Assembly: GCA_002733885.1 (NCBI GenBank)
Contig: NVXJ01000014.1
Span: 1 to 32,057 of the forward strand
DNA from: Arcobacter sp.
GTDB lineage: Bacteria; Campylobacterota; Campylobacteria; Campylobacterales; Sulfurimonadaceae
Direction: 5' to 3'
DNA length: 32,057 nt
Shown: in pieces, positions 17,956-25,397 of the stretch
How positions within the stretch are numbered: the stretch's first letter is position 1
Layout of the letters: the number at the start of each line of letters is the position of its first letter
Notes under the pieces: model-generated
Told to the model about the DNA's origin: nothing
What the model saw: the letters and a program-made list of their open reading frames with translations, nothing else
The model's database searches: none
Made by a program: the position numbers and the translations under genes

Positions 17956-18087
17956 TAATAGACTTCTTGCATAAGCCCTTGCAGTCTCAGCAATACATAC
18001 AAGAGTATGACCAAGGCAGGTTCTCGTAAGCATAGCCGTAGCTATGGTGCAGAGGTTCTAACGAAGGCTTATGCAAGAAGTCTAATA
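17956..18087. mobile_element. MITE-like 122-bp element with inverted ends and 5-bp target duplication
   Basis: GACTTCTTGCATAAGCC (17961-17977) is repeated in exact reverse complement at 18066-18082. The unit is flanked on both sides by TAATA (17956-17960 and 18083-18087). Including the shared TA the inverted repeat is 19 bp. The interior contains a small hairpin (GCATAGC-CGTA-GCTATGG, about 18032-18049) and no transposase. Its GC content is visibly higher than its surroundings. Ends of the type ...TTCTTGCATAAG are reminiscent of IS5/IS982-like termini, so it is probably a non-autonomous derivative mobilised by a transposase elsewhere. If the duplication is read as TA only, an IS630/Tc1-type mechanism is the alternative. 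It sits directly upstream of the siroheme genes. Confidence 0.75.
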
Positions 18088-18102
18088 AATAAAAGGATCT
18101 TT

Positions 18103-18672
18103 ATGGGTTATTTCCCTGCTTTTTTACAACTTAATGATAAAAAAGTACTTCTTGTGGGTGGGGGAAATATTGCCTTTGAAAAGTTAGAACGTCTTTTAGA
18201 CTTTACAACTGAGGTTAAAGTCATTGCCTTAGAAGTAAATACTCAAATGCAAGAACTTATTGATAAAAAAGGTCTTAAACTGGAATGCAGAGCCTACGAA
18301 AAAGGGGATATTAAAGACTATGCTATTGTTGTTGTAGCCGTAGATGATATCTCTTTACAGGCTGAAATTTTTGAAGAATCAAAGTCTTATAAGTGCTTAT
18401 GTAATGCAGTGGATTCGGTAGATTATTGTGACTTCATCTTTCCTTCTTATATAAAAGAAAATGACCTTACTATTGCTATTTCAACCTCAGGGTCTTCGCC
18501 TGCCTTTGCTAAACATCTTAAATATTATATTAAAAATCTTATCCCTTCTAATATAAGCGAGTTTTTACAAGAGATGAAGGGGCTTCGAAAAATCCTTCCT
18601 AAGGGAAAAGAACGGATGAAAATGCTTGATAAAAAAGCCCAAGATTATATACAAGGTTGGAAAAATGTCTAA
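18103..18672 (+). CDS. Precorrin-2 dehydrogenase / sirohydrochlorin ferrochelatase (Met8/CysG N-domain type)
   Basis: Converts precorrin-2 to sirohydrochlorin using NAD+ and probably inserts iron to give siroheme, the cofactor of sulfite and nitrite reductases. The 189-residue protein starts MGYFPAFLQLNDKKVLLVGGGNIAFEKLERLL, with the NAD-binding GGGNIAxxK motif. It carries the family's catalytic Asp region NAVDSVDYCDFIFPS and the STSGSSPAFAK segment. ATG 18103 is chosen because AAAGGA lies at 18092-18097 and the family's N-terminus begins there; the frame is open upstream to 18007 but those codons lie inside the MITE-like element. It overlaps the next gene by 8 bases, and the two form the siroheme operon that in enterobacteria is a single fused CysG. 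Confidence 0.9.
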   Translation: MGYFPAFLQLNDKKVLLVGGGNIAFEKLERLLDFTTEVKVIALEVNTQMQELIDKKGLKLECRAYEKGDIKDYAIVVVAVDDISLQAEIFEESKSYKCLCNAVDSVDYCDFIFPSYIKENDLTIAISTSGSSPAFAKHLKYYIKNLIPSNISEFLQEMKGLRKILPKGKERMKMLDKKAQDYIQGWKNV

Positions 18673-19399
18673 GGTTTACTTAACAGGGGCCGGACCTGGA
18701 GATATTGAACTTTTGACTATGAAGGCGTACCGTATTATTAAAGAAGCGGATGTCCTTATATATGACAATCTTGCCAATGCTGAGATACTACACTTTGCCA
18801 AAGACGGATGTGAGTTTGTTTATGTGGGAAAAGAAAAAGATAAACATATCATGCCTCAAGATGAGATAAATGAGCTTATTTATGAAAAAGCACTTGAATA
18901 TGAGGTAGTGGTACGTTTAAAAGGAGGAGACCCTTTTGTCTTTGGTAGAGGGGGAGAAGAGGGCTCTTTTTTACATGAAAAAGGCATAAGCTTTGAAATT
19001 ATTCCTGGTATTAGTTCAGCCATAGCAGTTCCCGCTTACGCGGGCATACCGGTAACACATAGAGGGGTGGCAGTTTCTTTTAGAGTAGTAACAGGGCATG
19101 AATCTCCCGATAAAGAAGCCTCTCAAATCCCATGGGAAAGCTTGAAAAATGATGATACCCTTGTGTTTTTAATGGGCTTACATCACTTGGAAAAGATAAG
19201 TACTAAGCTTATGGAAGTGGGAAAGCCTAAGGATTATCCTTGTGCCGTAATATCTAAGGGAACGACAAGCGAGCAAAAAGTGGTGGTGGGGAGTTTAGAA
19301 AATATAGTAGAAAAAAGTAAGGGTATGGCAAGACCTGCTCTTATTATCGTGGGTGAAGTCGTTAGGCTAAGAGAACAACTAAAATGGTTTGAAAACTAG
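18665..19399 (+). CDS. cobA: Uroporphyrinogen-III C-methyltransferase (SUMT)
   Basis: SAM-dependent methyltransferase that methylates uroporphyrinogen III at C-2 and C-7 to precorrin-2, the branch point to siroheme and cobalamin. Family motifs are in order: VYLTGAGPGDIELLT at the N-terminus, YDNLAN, VVRLKGGDPFVFGRGGEE, and VIPGISSAIAVPAYAGIPVTHRG. The VTGH segment and the C-terminal MARPALIIVGEVV are also present. Length is about 244 residues, normal for stand-alone SUMT. I place the start at ATG 18665 (MSKVYLTGAG), preceded by AAGGTTGG; an earlier ATG at 18626 lies deep in the upstream gene and would add an unrelated N-terminus. It is co-transcribed with the preceding dehydrogenase. Confidence 0.95.
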   Translation: MSKVYLTGAGPGDIELLTMKAYRIIKEADVLIYDNLANAEILHFAKDGCEFVYVGKEKDKHIMPQDEINELIYEKALEYEVVVRLKGGDPFVFGRGGEEGSFLHEKGISFEIIPGISSAIAVPAYAGIPVTHRGVAVSFRVVTGHESPDKEASQIPWESLKNDDTLVFLMGLHHLEKISTKLMEVGKPKDYPCAVISKGTTSEQKVVVGSLENIVEKSKGMARPALIIVGEVVRLREQLKWFEN

Positions 19400-19407
19400 G
19401 AGAATAC

Positions 19408-19500
19408 ATGGGAGATGACTTTGTAATATTACAAATTTCAGTGGCTATTATAGGGATAGCCATGGGTGGTGTATATAAGTATATGAAGCGAAAAAACTAG
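19408..19500 (+). CDS. 30-residue single-helix membrane peptide
   Basis: A short frame starting MGDDFVILQISVAIIGIAMG and ending YKYMKRKN. It has a short acidic N-terminus, one hydrophobic helix with GxxxG-like spacing and a positively charged tail, so an N-out, C-in single-pass topology is predicted. The ribosome site AGGAG (19398-19402) sits over the stop region of the SUMT gene, 5 bases before ATG 19408, an unusually good signal for such a short frame. Its stop overlaps the stop of the convergent FlhB-like gene in a shared CTAG. Function unknown. Confidence 0.55.
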   Translation: MGDDFVILQISVAIIGIAMGGVYKYMKRKN

Positions 19501-19811
19501 GTTTCTGATTTTTCTTTTACATCTTCGATAATTGTCTTTGAATCTTTGTTTGTCATCTTATACACAAAGACAAAGACTTCTGCAACAGCCTTATAAAGGT
19601 TTTCAGGGACTTCTTTGTCGAGTTCAACCTTTGAAAGTAGTTCTACTAAGTCTTCATCTTTGCGAATAGGAAGATTGTTCTCTTTGGCTAAGGAGATTAT
19701 TTTTTGAGCTACCTCACCTTTTCCTTTGGCAACAAGTTTTGGAGCCCTTCCTTTTTTCTTATCATATTTTATTGCCGCTGCTTTTAAAACTTTTTTATTA
19801 GAACTGCTCAC
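19497..19811 (-). CDS. FlhB C-terminal-domain-like protein (YlqH/FhlB type)
   Basis: A 104-residue stand-alone homologue of the cytoplasmic domain of FlhB/YscU, the export switch of flagellar and type III secretion systems. AAAIKYDKKKGRAPKLVAKGKG, AQKIISLAKENNLPIRKDEDLVELL and the PENLYKAVAEVFVFVYKM ending match the FlhB C-domain after its NPTH autocleavage site. The NPTH motif and the membrane domain are absent, as in YlqH/FhlB paralogues that can partly replace the cleaved FlhB fragment. The GTG start at 19811 overlaps the FliK-like gene stop by 4 bases (GTGA), so the two are translationally coupled, the same pairing as ylqG-ylqH in Bacillus. It probably helps flagellar export specificity or length control. 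Confidence 0.85.
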   Translation of the reverse strand: MSSSNKKVLKAAAIKYDKKKGRAPKLVAKGKGEVAQKIISLAKENNLPIRKDEDLVELLSKVELDKEVPENLYKAVAEVFVFVYKMTNKDSKTIIEDVKEKSET

Positions 19812-21625
19812 CCCTTTACCTCAAATCCAAGTTCATTTAGGGCTTCTGTCTTAGCATAAGAATTTTTCTTTCTTTCATCAAATTCATAAAGATGAATATT
19901 CCTTGGCATGATTTGTACCTTAACTAAGGCCTCTCGTAGTTCTTTGATATGTGTTTTAAAAATTTCTTTTAGAGGAATGCTTTGGGTGTAGATATTCATA
20001 TTGAGCTGATTATCATCAAAAAGCTGTAGCATCATATTTAGCTTTCCATGCTCTTTTAACTCCAGGTCTATCTCACAATAACATGAGCCATCATCCTTGT
20101 TTTTAAAGGAGAACTTTCCATTTTGAAGTCCATCCCAAGTATAAGGAAGATAAAGATAAGAGGCATTAGACAGATGCGATAAGAGTTGAAAATAATCAAT
20201 TTGAACAAGAAGCTTATCCAGGGATTTTAAAATATCATTTGTTTGTAAGGATGGATTTACTGACAGTTCTTTTTCTATACCAAGAAGCAGGGCCTTAATG
20301 TCTCTTTGTAAGTTTTCTTGTAAGAGTTTATTATCAAGTAAATGCGAAGGCATGGAAAGTTGAAGAATCTTATCGAGCTTGGCTTGAAAGTCCTTAGAAA
20401 AAATGACATCAGACTTAGAAAGTTCTTTATCAAAATTGGCTATCCAATTTTTTATATCCTTAGGCACCTTAGCCTGTGTAAAAGCCTGCTCGGTTTGTTT
20501 TAAAGAAGAAAGTATCTTTTCAATAATATCAAAAATACTCTTTGTATTTGAACTACCTAAGGATGAAAAGCTTTCACTAAAACCAGCAAAAAAAGCCTTC
20601 ACATCATCAAACTTAAGGGATTGTATTTCTTCAAATCTCATCTGAGAAAGGGTTTGTATCTCACTTTGTCCTGCTTTAAAGGCCTTAAGTTCATTAGCTG
20701 AGAGGTTTTTTATGTCTAAGCCTTGTAATGCACTTGCTAAGGACTTTAATAAGGGTTTTGAGCTGTTGTCTTTAATAATGTTTTCAATTTTACTTTCAAT
20801 ACCTTCAAGCTTAGTGACCAAGGCCTTACTTGTATCTTTAGGACTGATACGAAGTTCTGAAGAGATCTCATGCATAAGGTTTTTGATAGTTGAGAGTGAA
20901 AAGCTTTCATTTTTTTGAGCACCTTGGCTAAGTGTTTGAAGCTTAGTAACGAGGATTTGCACCTCTTTTGCATAAAGTGGTTCAGTAGAGGATTTAATAA
21001 GTCCATTTAAAGAGGACACGAGAGAACCTAGTTCTTTTTTTATAAGATTTAAAGAACTTAGATCAGTATTTTTTGAAAAAGCTGTCTCATTGTTTAAAAG
21101 GCCTTGTATATTTTTGATTATAGGGGATGTTGCTTTTTCATTGCTATTTGTAAGTAAGGATTTTAAGTCTTGCAAGGCCTTATGAAGTTCAGCCTTGGGG
21201 CTATTGTCTTGTAAAAATTTAGATTCTAAAAACACGCCAGAGTTTTTAACAAAGTCTTTTAAGGCAGCACTATCGCCTTGTTTAAAGTCAAGTAAAGAAA
21301 GTTTAAGCACTTGCAATAACTTATCTATTTTTTTATTGGGATTATTTTCAGCCTCAAGAAGCTCTACTAAAACTTTCATCTCTTTAGAAAAACTACCAAG
21401 CTCTTTGAAAAATTCCGAATTTTTTAAGATATCAAGAATGATTTTATTTGACTTGCTGGTATCAAGTGTATCATTCATAAGTTGAGAAAGAATGGCCTTT
21501 AAATCCTTAGCTTCTGAGAGGTTTTTTAATTGTTCAGGACTCGCACTTTCTAAAATCTTAGAAATAGCCTTGTTAGACTTGGGAAACAGTAGTGCTAATT
21601 GTTGGGCAGAGCTAATTTCTATCAT
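19808..21625 (-). CDS. FliK-like flagellar hook-length control family protein (YlqG-like)
   Basis: A 605-residue hydrophilic protein, very rich in Leu, Lys, Ser and Asn, with long helical low-complexity stretches for its first ~480 residues. The C-terminal ~110 residues form a compact domain: CYCEIDLELKEHGKLNMMLQLFDDNQLNMNIYT, then LKEIFKTHIKELREALVKVQ. This resembles the FliK C-terminal Flg_hook domain, which contacts FlhB. The long helical N-terminus would act as a ruler or linker. Coupled to the FlhB-like gene downstream by a 4-base overlap; that pair supports the assignment more than the sequence of the N-terminus does. It is probably not the main FliK, which usually lies within a larger flagellar cluster. 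Confidence 0.72.
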   Translation of the reverse strand: MIEISSAQQLALLFPKSNKAISKILESASPEQLKNLSEAKDLKAILSQLMNDTLDTSKSNKIILDILKNSEFFKELGSFSKEMKVLVELLEAENNPNKKIDKLLQVLKLSLLDFKQGDSAALKDFVKNSGVFLESKFLQDNSPKAELHKALQDLKSLLTNSNEKATSPIIKNIQGLLNNETAFSKNTDLSSLNLIKKELGSLVSSLNGLIKSSTEPLYAKEVQILVTKLQTLSQGAQKNESFSLSTIKNLMHEISSELRISPKDTSKALVTKLEGIESKIENIIKDNSSKPLLKSLASALQGLDIKNLSANELKAFKAGQSEIQTLSQMRFEEIQSLKFDDVKAFFAGFSESFSSLGSSNTKSIFDIIEKILSSLKQTEQAFTQAKVPKDIKNWIANFDKELSKSDVIFSKDFQAKLDKILQLSMPSHLLDNKLLQENLQRDIKALLLGIEKELSVNPSLQTNDILKSLDKLLVQIDYFQLLSHLSNASYLYLPYTWDGLQNGKFSFKNKDDGSCYCEIDLELKEHGKLNMMLQLFDDNQLNMNIYTQSIPLKEIFKTHIKELREALVKVQIMPRNIHLYEFDERKKNSYAKTEALNELGFEVKG

Positions 21626-21711
21626 AAGTAAATATCGTCATTTTTGAAGTTTTTTAAAGCCATAGAATTCCTAGGTATATATGATAGAATAGTCATTGAA
21701 TTATCACATTA

Positions 21712-21717
21712 TATAAT
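21712..21717 (+). promoter_or_regulatory. Probable -10 element of the SulP gene
   Basis: TATAAT lies 34 bases upstream of the SulP start in the divergent intergenic region. No good -35 is seen at the right distance, as is common in Campylobacterota promoters. The ribosome site AGGGAA at about 21737-21742 precedes ATG 21751. Confidence 0.4.
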
Positions 21718-21750
21718 ATTTTTTTGTAATATTTAAAATAGGGAAATTAA

Positions 21751-23382
21751 ATGATAGATACGAAGAACCTTTCAGGTGATCTTTTTGGTGGTATCACTGC
21801 CGCAGTAGTCGCCTTACCCTTAGCCCTTGCCTTTGGTGTACAGTCGGGGATGGGCGCGATAGCTGGTCTGTATGGGGCGATTGCCTTAGGAATCTTAGCC
21901 GCTGTTTATGGGGGGACGAAAACTCAGATTTCAGGTCCTACGGGGCCTATGGCTGTAGTAGCTGCCGCGGTTATTGCGAGTGAGGTTGCGCATTATGGTT
22001 CTATGGAAGCAGCCTTTCCGACCATAATAGCGACCTTTGTTTTAGCAGGTGCTTTTCAGGTACTTTTAGGGGTTTCAGGAATTGGTCAATATATAAGGTA
22101 TATGCCTTATCCTGTTATTTCTGGATTTATGTCAGGCATTGGGGCTATTATTATTTTGCTTCAGGTCTTCCCGTTTTTTGGACTTACCTCGCCTACAAAG
22201 GTGATTGATGTGGTCACGTCCTTAGGTGATATAGCTGCCAATATAAATACAAAAGCGGTGCTTCTTTCTGTGAGTACTATTGCCATAATTTATCTTTTTC
22301 CTCGTATCACTAAAAAGATTCCTTCAGCCTTAGTGGCCTTACTTGGTCTAACTGCCTTATCTACGCTTATGGGTTTTGATGTATCTGTTATTGGAACTAT
22401 TCCTAAGGGGATGCCCGAAGTCCAAGTTTATACTCTTACTCAGCTAGATTGGCGACATCCTATGATAATTATTATTCCGGCCATTACCTTAGCCGCACTT
22501 GGGGCGATTGATTCCTTACTGACGTCTATAGTGGCGGATAATATGACAAAGACTAAGCACAATTCAAACAAAGAATTAGTAGGTCAAGGTATGGGAAATA
22601 TGTTAGCAGGAATCATAGGTGGGCTTCCTGGAGCGGGGGCTACTATGCGTACGGTTGTTAATATTAAGGCGGGCGGAAGAGGGCGCATGTCAGGTGTGGT
22701 TCATGGCTTGGTACTTTTAGTGGTCTTACTGGGGGCGGGAGAATATGCCGCGCTTATCCCCTTGCCTGTGTTAGCGGGTATTTTAATAACAGTTGGTATT
22801 GGAATTATCGATTATAAGGGGCTTAAACATATGAGGCATGTGCCTAGGGCTGATGCGGTGATTATGGTGATAGTCTTGGTTCTAACAGTCTTTGTAGACC
22901 TTTTACAAGCCGTTGCAGTAGGTGTGGTTTTAGCCTCTGTTTTATTTATGAAGCAGATGGGAGATACGGCGGAATCAAAAACATTTACCTCTGTTATGGA
23001 CAGTCTTGAGCCTATACTTTTTGATGATGAAAAAGATTTAGAACAAACAGATAAAAAAACCATTTATGTACAACACTTTGATGGTCCTATATTTTTTGGG
23101 TTTACCTCGCATTTTAATCAGGTAATGACCAAAATGCCAAATGTGAAAATTATTATAATGAGAATGGAAAATGTTCCTTATGTAGACCAAAGTGGTATGT
23201 ACGCCATTGAAGATGCAGTAATGCAGTTAGATAAACGTGGGGTGATTGTACTTATAGCAGGGATTCAAAAACAGCCTCTTAGTATGCTTAAGGGAATTAA
23301 ACTCATACCTGAACTCATTCCTGCAGAGCGTATCTTTAAAGACTTTGAAACGGTTAAGAACTTTGTTGTTTTAGATGATTAG
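21751..23382 (+). CDS. SulP family inorganic anion transporter with STAS domain
   Basis: A 543-residue inner-membrane transporter. It opens directly with the SulP core (GDLFGGITAAVVALPLALAFG, then YGGTKTQISGPTGPMAVV, the substrate-site signature) and has about 10-12 hydrophobic helices up to roughly residue 400. The cytoplasmic STAS domain from about residue 430 contains the conserved ENVPYVDQSGMYAIEDAV, with the DxSG of regulatory STAS domains. The family carries sulfate or, in the BicA branch, bicarbonate with Na+. In an autotrophic or sulfur-oxidising relative either substrate is plausible, and sequence alone does not decide. It stands alone: divergent from the flagellar pair and separated from the hydrogenase locus by 0.5 kb. 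Confidence 0.92.
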   Translation: MIDTKNLSGDLFGGITAAVVALPLALAFGVQSGMGAIAGLYGAIALGILAAVYGGTKTQISGPTGPMAVVAAAVIASEVAHYGSMEAAFPTIIATFVLAGAFQVLLGVSGIGQYIRYMPYPVISGFMSGIGAIIILLQVFPFFGLTSPTKVIDVVTSLGDIAANINTKAVLLSVSTIAIIYLFPRITKKIPSALVALLGLTALSTLMGFDVSVIGTIPKGMPEVQVYTLTQLDWRHPMIIIIPAITLAALGAIDSLLTSIVADNMTKTKHNSNKELVGQGMGNMLAGIIGGLPGAGATMRTVVNIKAGGRGRMSGVVHGLVLLVVLLGAGEYAALIPLPVLAGILITVGIGIIDYKGLKHMRHVPRADAVIMVIVLVLTVFVDLLQAVAVGVVLASVLFMKQMGDTAESKTFTSVMDSLEPILFDDEKDLEQTDKKTIYVQHFDGPIFFGFTSHFNQVMTKMPNVKIIIMRMENVPYVDQSGMYAIEDAVMQLDKRGVIVLIAGIQKQPLSMLKGIKLIPELIPAERIFKDFETVKNFVVLDD

Positions 23383-23837
23383 TAGTTTTCTGAGGGGAAT
23401 ATTTTTTTATTTAAGTTACTGTTTTCTTATTATATATAAGTTTAAGATGCAGATAAGGAAAACTAGCTTTCAATAACAATTAATTCTTTAGTCAAGGCAG
23501 AGATAAGTAAAGTGTACTTTTATACATAAGTTTGTTGATAACGCTGAGTAAAAGATTAAGTGTTGTTGAAATTGGCTCCGGAGTTATATAAACAACCCTC
23601 TGTTTTAAATATTATTAATTTTTATATTTAAGTTTCCTTAATCAGCTGCTTTCTTAAGCTTTTATTTATTATGATTTAATATTAATTGTAAGTTTCCTTA
23701 ATAATGAAAAATTTAAGAAATACTTCCTCTCTTATTAATAGAACTTTTACCTAAAATATTTTGATTTTATCAAGTAGTTTTAGTGACACTTTTATTCAAC
23801 TGACAGAAATTATTTTTTATTTATAGTTCAAAACTAA
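23383..23837. other. Intergenic region between SulP and the TetR gene, with a spaced direct repeat
   Basis: About 455 bases without a gene on either strand; the longest frames are under 20 codons. TAAGTTTCCTTAAT occurs twice, at 23629-23642 and 23689-23702, exactly 60 bases apart, with loosely similar AT-rich sequence between them. CTCCGGAG at about 23573-23580 is an isolated GC-rich palindrome. No clear terminator for the transporter gene is seen. The repeat could be a pair of regulator sites about six helical turns apart, or chance in AT-rich DNA. Confidence 0.4.
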
Positions 23838-23867
23838 TTGTGAATAAAAAATAAAATGTGTTATAAT
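23838..23867 (+). promoter_or_regulatory. Promoter of the tetR-hupSL-like operon
   Basis: TTGTGA (23838-23843) and a consensus TATAAT (23862-23867) are separated by 18 bases. Transcription would start near 23874, placing the inverted repeat at 23878-23895 right over the initial transcribed bases, where a repressor could act. Confidence 0.6.
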
Positions 23868-23877
23868 ACTAGAACTG

Positions 23878-23895
23878 AATGAATATGAATTCATT
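23878..23895. promoter_or_regulatory. Putative TetR-family operator upstream of its own gene
   Basis: AATGAAT (23878-23884), the spacer ATGA, and ATTCATT (23889-23895) form a perfect 7-bp inverted repeat just downstream of the -10. The half-sites resemble those of FadR-type TetR regulators in Bacillus (TGAATGA...TCATTCA), here with a wider spacer. A related site lies in front of hydA (26781-26798). Autoregulation is inferred. Confidence 0.55.
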
Positions 23896-23917
23896 GTGAG
23901 TATGTAAGGAATTTAAT

Positions 23918-24514
23918 ATGGCGAGAATATCTAAAGAAAAAAGACGTGAAAGTATTATTTCTGCTGCTTTGAAATTATTTTCTAAGCAGGGATATTATAT
24001 TACTACCATTCCTGATATAGCTGAGAAAATTGGTATGAGTGTGGGGAACTTTTATAATTACTTCACCTCTAAAGACAGCTTAGCAAAAGAGCTTGTCTTA
24101 TATATTTCGAATGACTTAGGAAAAAGTATTCAAGCTATTAATGAAAAAGATATCTCCTCAGAAGAAAAAATATTTGAAATAGTGCAGATGTATTTTGAGA
24201 TGGCAAACAAGCGTCCCGAAATGATTGAGTATTTTTTACGTATTTATCTTTCTAATAGGGAAGTTTTTGGCGCAGGGTGTGAAGGCATGACCTGTGTGTC
24301 TTCTTTTGTTACGGAAATGATGATATTTTTTGATGAGGGTGTTAGTAAAAATGAACTTCATAATCAAGATTTCTTTAGCGCCTTTGGTCTGTTTATGGGT
24401 TATCTTGGAGGTATGGTGTTTTTATTTGGGGAAAAAATGTTACCGGAGTCTTTAGACAGCTACACGATATCAATTTCAGAAAATATTTACAATGCCCTTA
24501 AAGTTAGAAGCTAA
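23918..24514 (+). CDS. TetR/AcrR-family transcriptional regulator
   Basis: A 198-residue regulator with a typical N-terminal TetR helix-turn-helix: RESIISAALKLFSKQGY then TIPDIAEKIGMSVGNFYNYF, followed by TSKDSLAKEL. The C-terminal ligand and dimer domain is helical with no diagnostic ligand motif; it contains a Cys pair (GAGCEGMTCVSS). ATG 23918 has AAGGA at 23906-23910. The gene ends 23 bases inside the following hydrogenase small-subunit gene, so it is the first gene of that operon. Family members mostly repress; the neighbouring operator-like repeats suggest it represses itself and the hyd operon. The inducer is unknown; H2, redox state or a metabolite are all open. Confidence 0.88.
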   Translation: MARISKEKRRESIISAALKLFSKQGYYITTIPDIAEKIGMSVGNFYNYFTSKDSLAKELVLYISNDLGKSIQAINEKDISSEEKIFEIVQMYFEMANKRPEMIEYFLRIYLSNREVFGAGCEGMTCVSSFVTEMMIFFDEGVSKNELHNQDFFSAFGLFMGYLGGMVFLFGEKMLPESLDSYTISISENIYNALKVRS

Positions 24515-25397
24515 ACCCCGTCTTTTATGGTTACAAGGCGTAACCTGTAATGGCAACACCCATTCCTTTTTTAATCTTCCCTATTTACCGCAGCTCTTAG
24601 ATAAACTTGAAATTGTTTACCATCCAACCTTAAAAGGTTCTGCCAATTTTGATGATGTCCTTTCTTGCAAAAGCTCTTGTGATATCTTAATATTTGAAGG
24701 TACCTTTGATCCTTTATTAAAACGTAATGCAAAGCTTATGTCAGAAGTACTTGACTTTTATTCACATAAGGCAAAATATATTATTGGACTTGGCTCATGT
24801 GCAAGTTTTGGAGGGATGTTTAAGGCCAGTGCTCCTGAACGTAATACTGGTTTGATTTTTAATGAATCTTTAGCCCAAGGACCGCTTCTTTCTTTGGCTT
24901 CAAAGGTGATAAATTTATCTGGATGTCCAAGCCATCCTGAATGGCTTGGATTTACCCTAAATATGATCTTACAAGGTCAAAAAATAGAAATAGATGAACT
25001 TCATCGTCCTGTTGAATTGTATTCTAATTTAGCTCATCATGGATGCACCCGCAATGAGTACTTTGAATGGAAGGTAGATGTTAAAGAGTTTGGTTTAAAA
25101 GAAGGGTGCTTGTTTTATGCACAAGGATGTAGAGGGCCTATGACACACGCCTCATGTAATAAGATACTTTGGAACGAGGTGAGTTCAAAAACACGGGTTG
25201 GTACACCATGCTTTGGTTGTACAGAACCTGACTTTCCACGCTCAAATCTTTTTACAACAAAGAAAAATATGTCTATTCCTCAAGATGTTCCCCTAGGGGT
25301 TTCTAAACGAAGCTATCTAACCTTAACGGGTATAGCTAAATCATTTCATATTAAACGACTCGAAGGAAAGCTTTTTGATACAAAAAAAACTGATTGA
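24492..25397 (+). CDS. hupS: Group 2-type NiFe hydrogenase small subunit (HupS-like, cytoplasmic)
   Basis: A 301-residue Fe-S electron-transfer subunit without a Tat signal, so cytoplasmic. The proximal-cluster segment LLWLQGVTCNGNTHSF has Cys19 and Asn22 where most small subunits have CxxC. Other cluster ligands are visible: GSCASFGG, GCPSHP, HHGCTRN (distal cluster His/Cys), GCLFYAQGCRGPMTHASCN, and GTPCFGCTEPDFP (medial). The overall sequence closely follows cyanobacterial group 2a HupS, which also has Asn in the proximal motif. ATG 24492 overlaps the TetR gene by 23 bases; the ribosome site is weak, suggesting coupling. Its partner is the next gene. Likely roles are H2 uptake feeding a soluble acceptor, or H2 sensing. 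Confidence 0.88.
   Translation: MPLKLEAKPRLLWLQGVTCNGNTHSFFNLPYLPQLLDKLEIVYHPTLKGSANFDDVLSCKSSCDILIFEGTFDPLLKRNAKLMSEVLDFYSHKAKYIIGLGSCASFGGMFKASAPERNTGLIFNESLAQGPLLSLASKVINLSGCPSHPEWLGFTLNMILQGQKIEIDELHRPVELYSNLAHHGCTRNEYFEWKVDVKEFGLKEGCLFYAQGCRGPMTHASCNKILWNEVSSKTRVGTPCFGCTEPDFPRSNLFTTKKNMSIPQDVPLGVSKRSYLTLTGIAKSFHIKRLEGKLFDTKKTD

Noticed and set aside
18007-18102. Upstream extension of the siroheme dehydrogenase gene (start at 18007)
   Set aside because: The added codons lie within the MITE-like element and match no family sequence; ATG 18103 has its own ribosome site and the conserved N-terminus.
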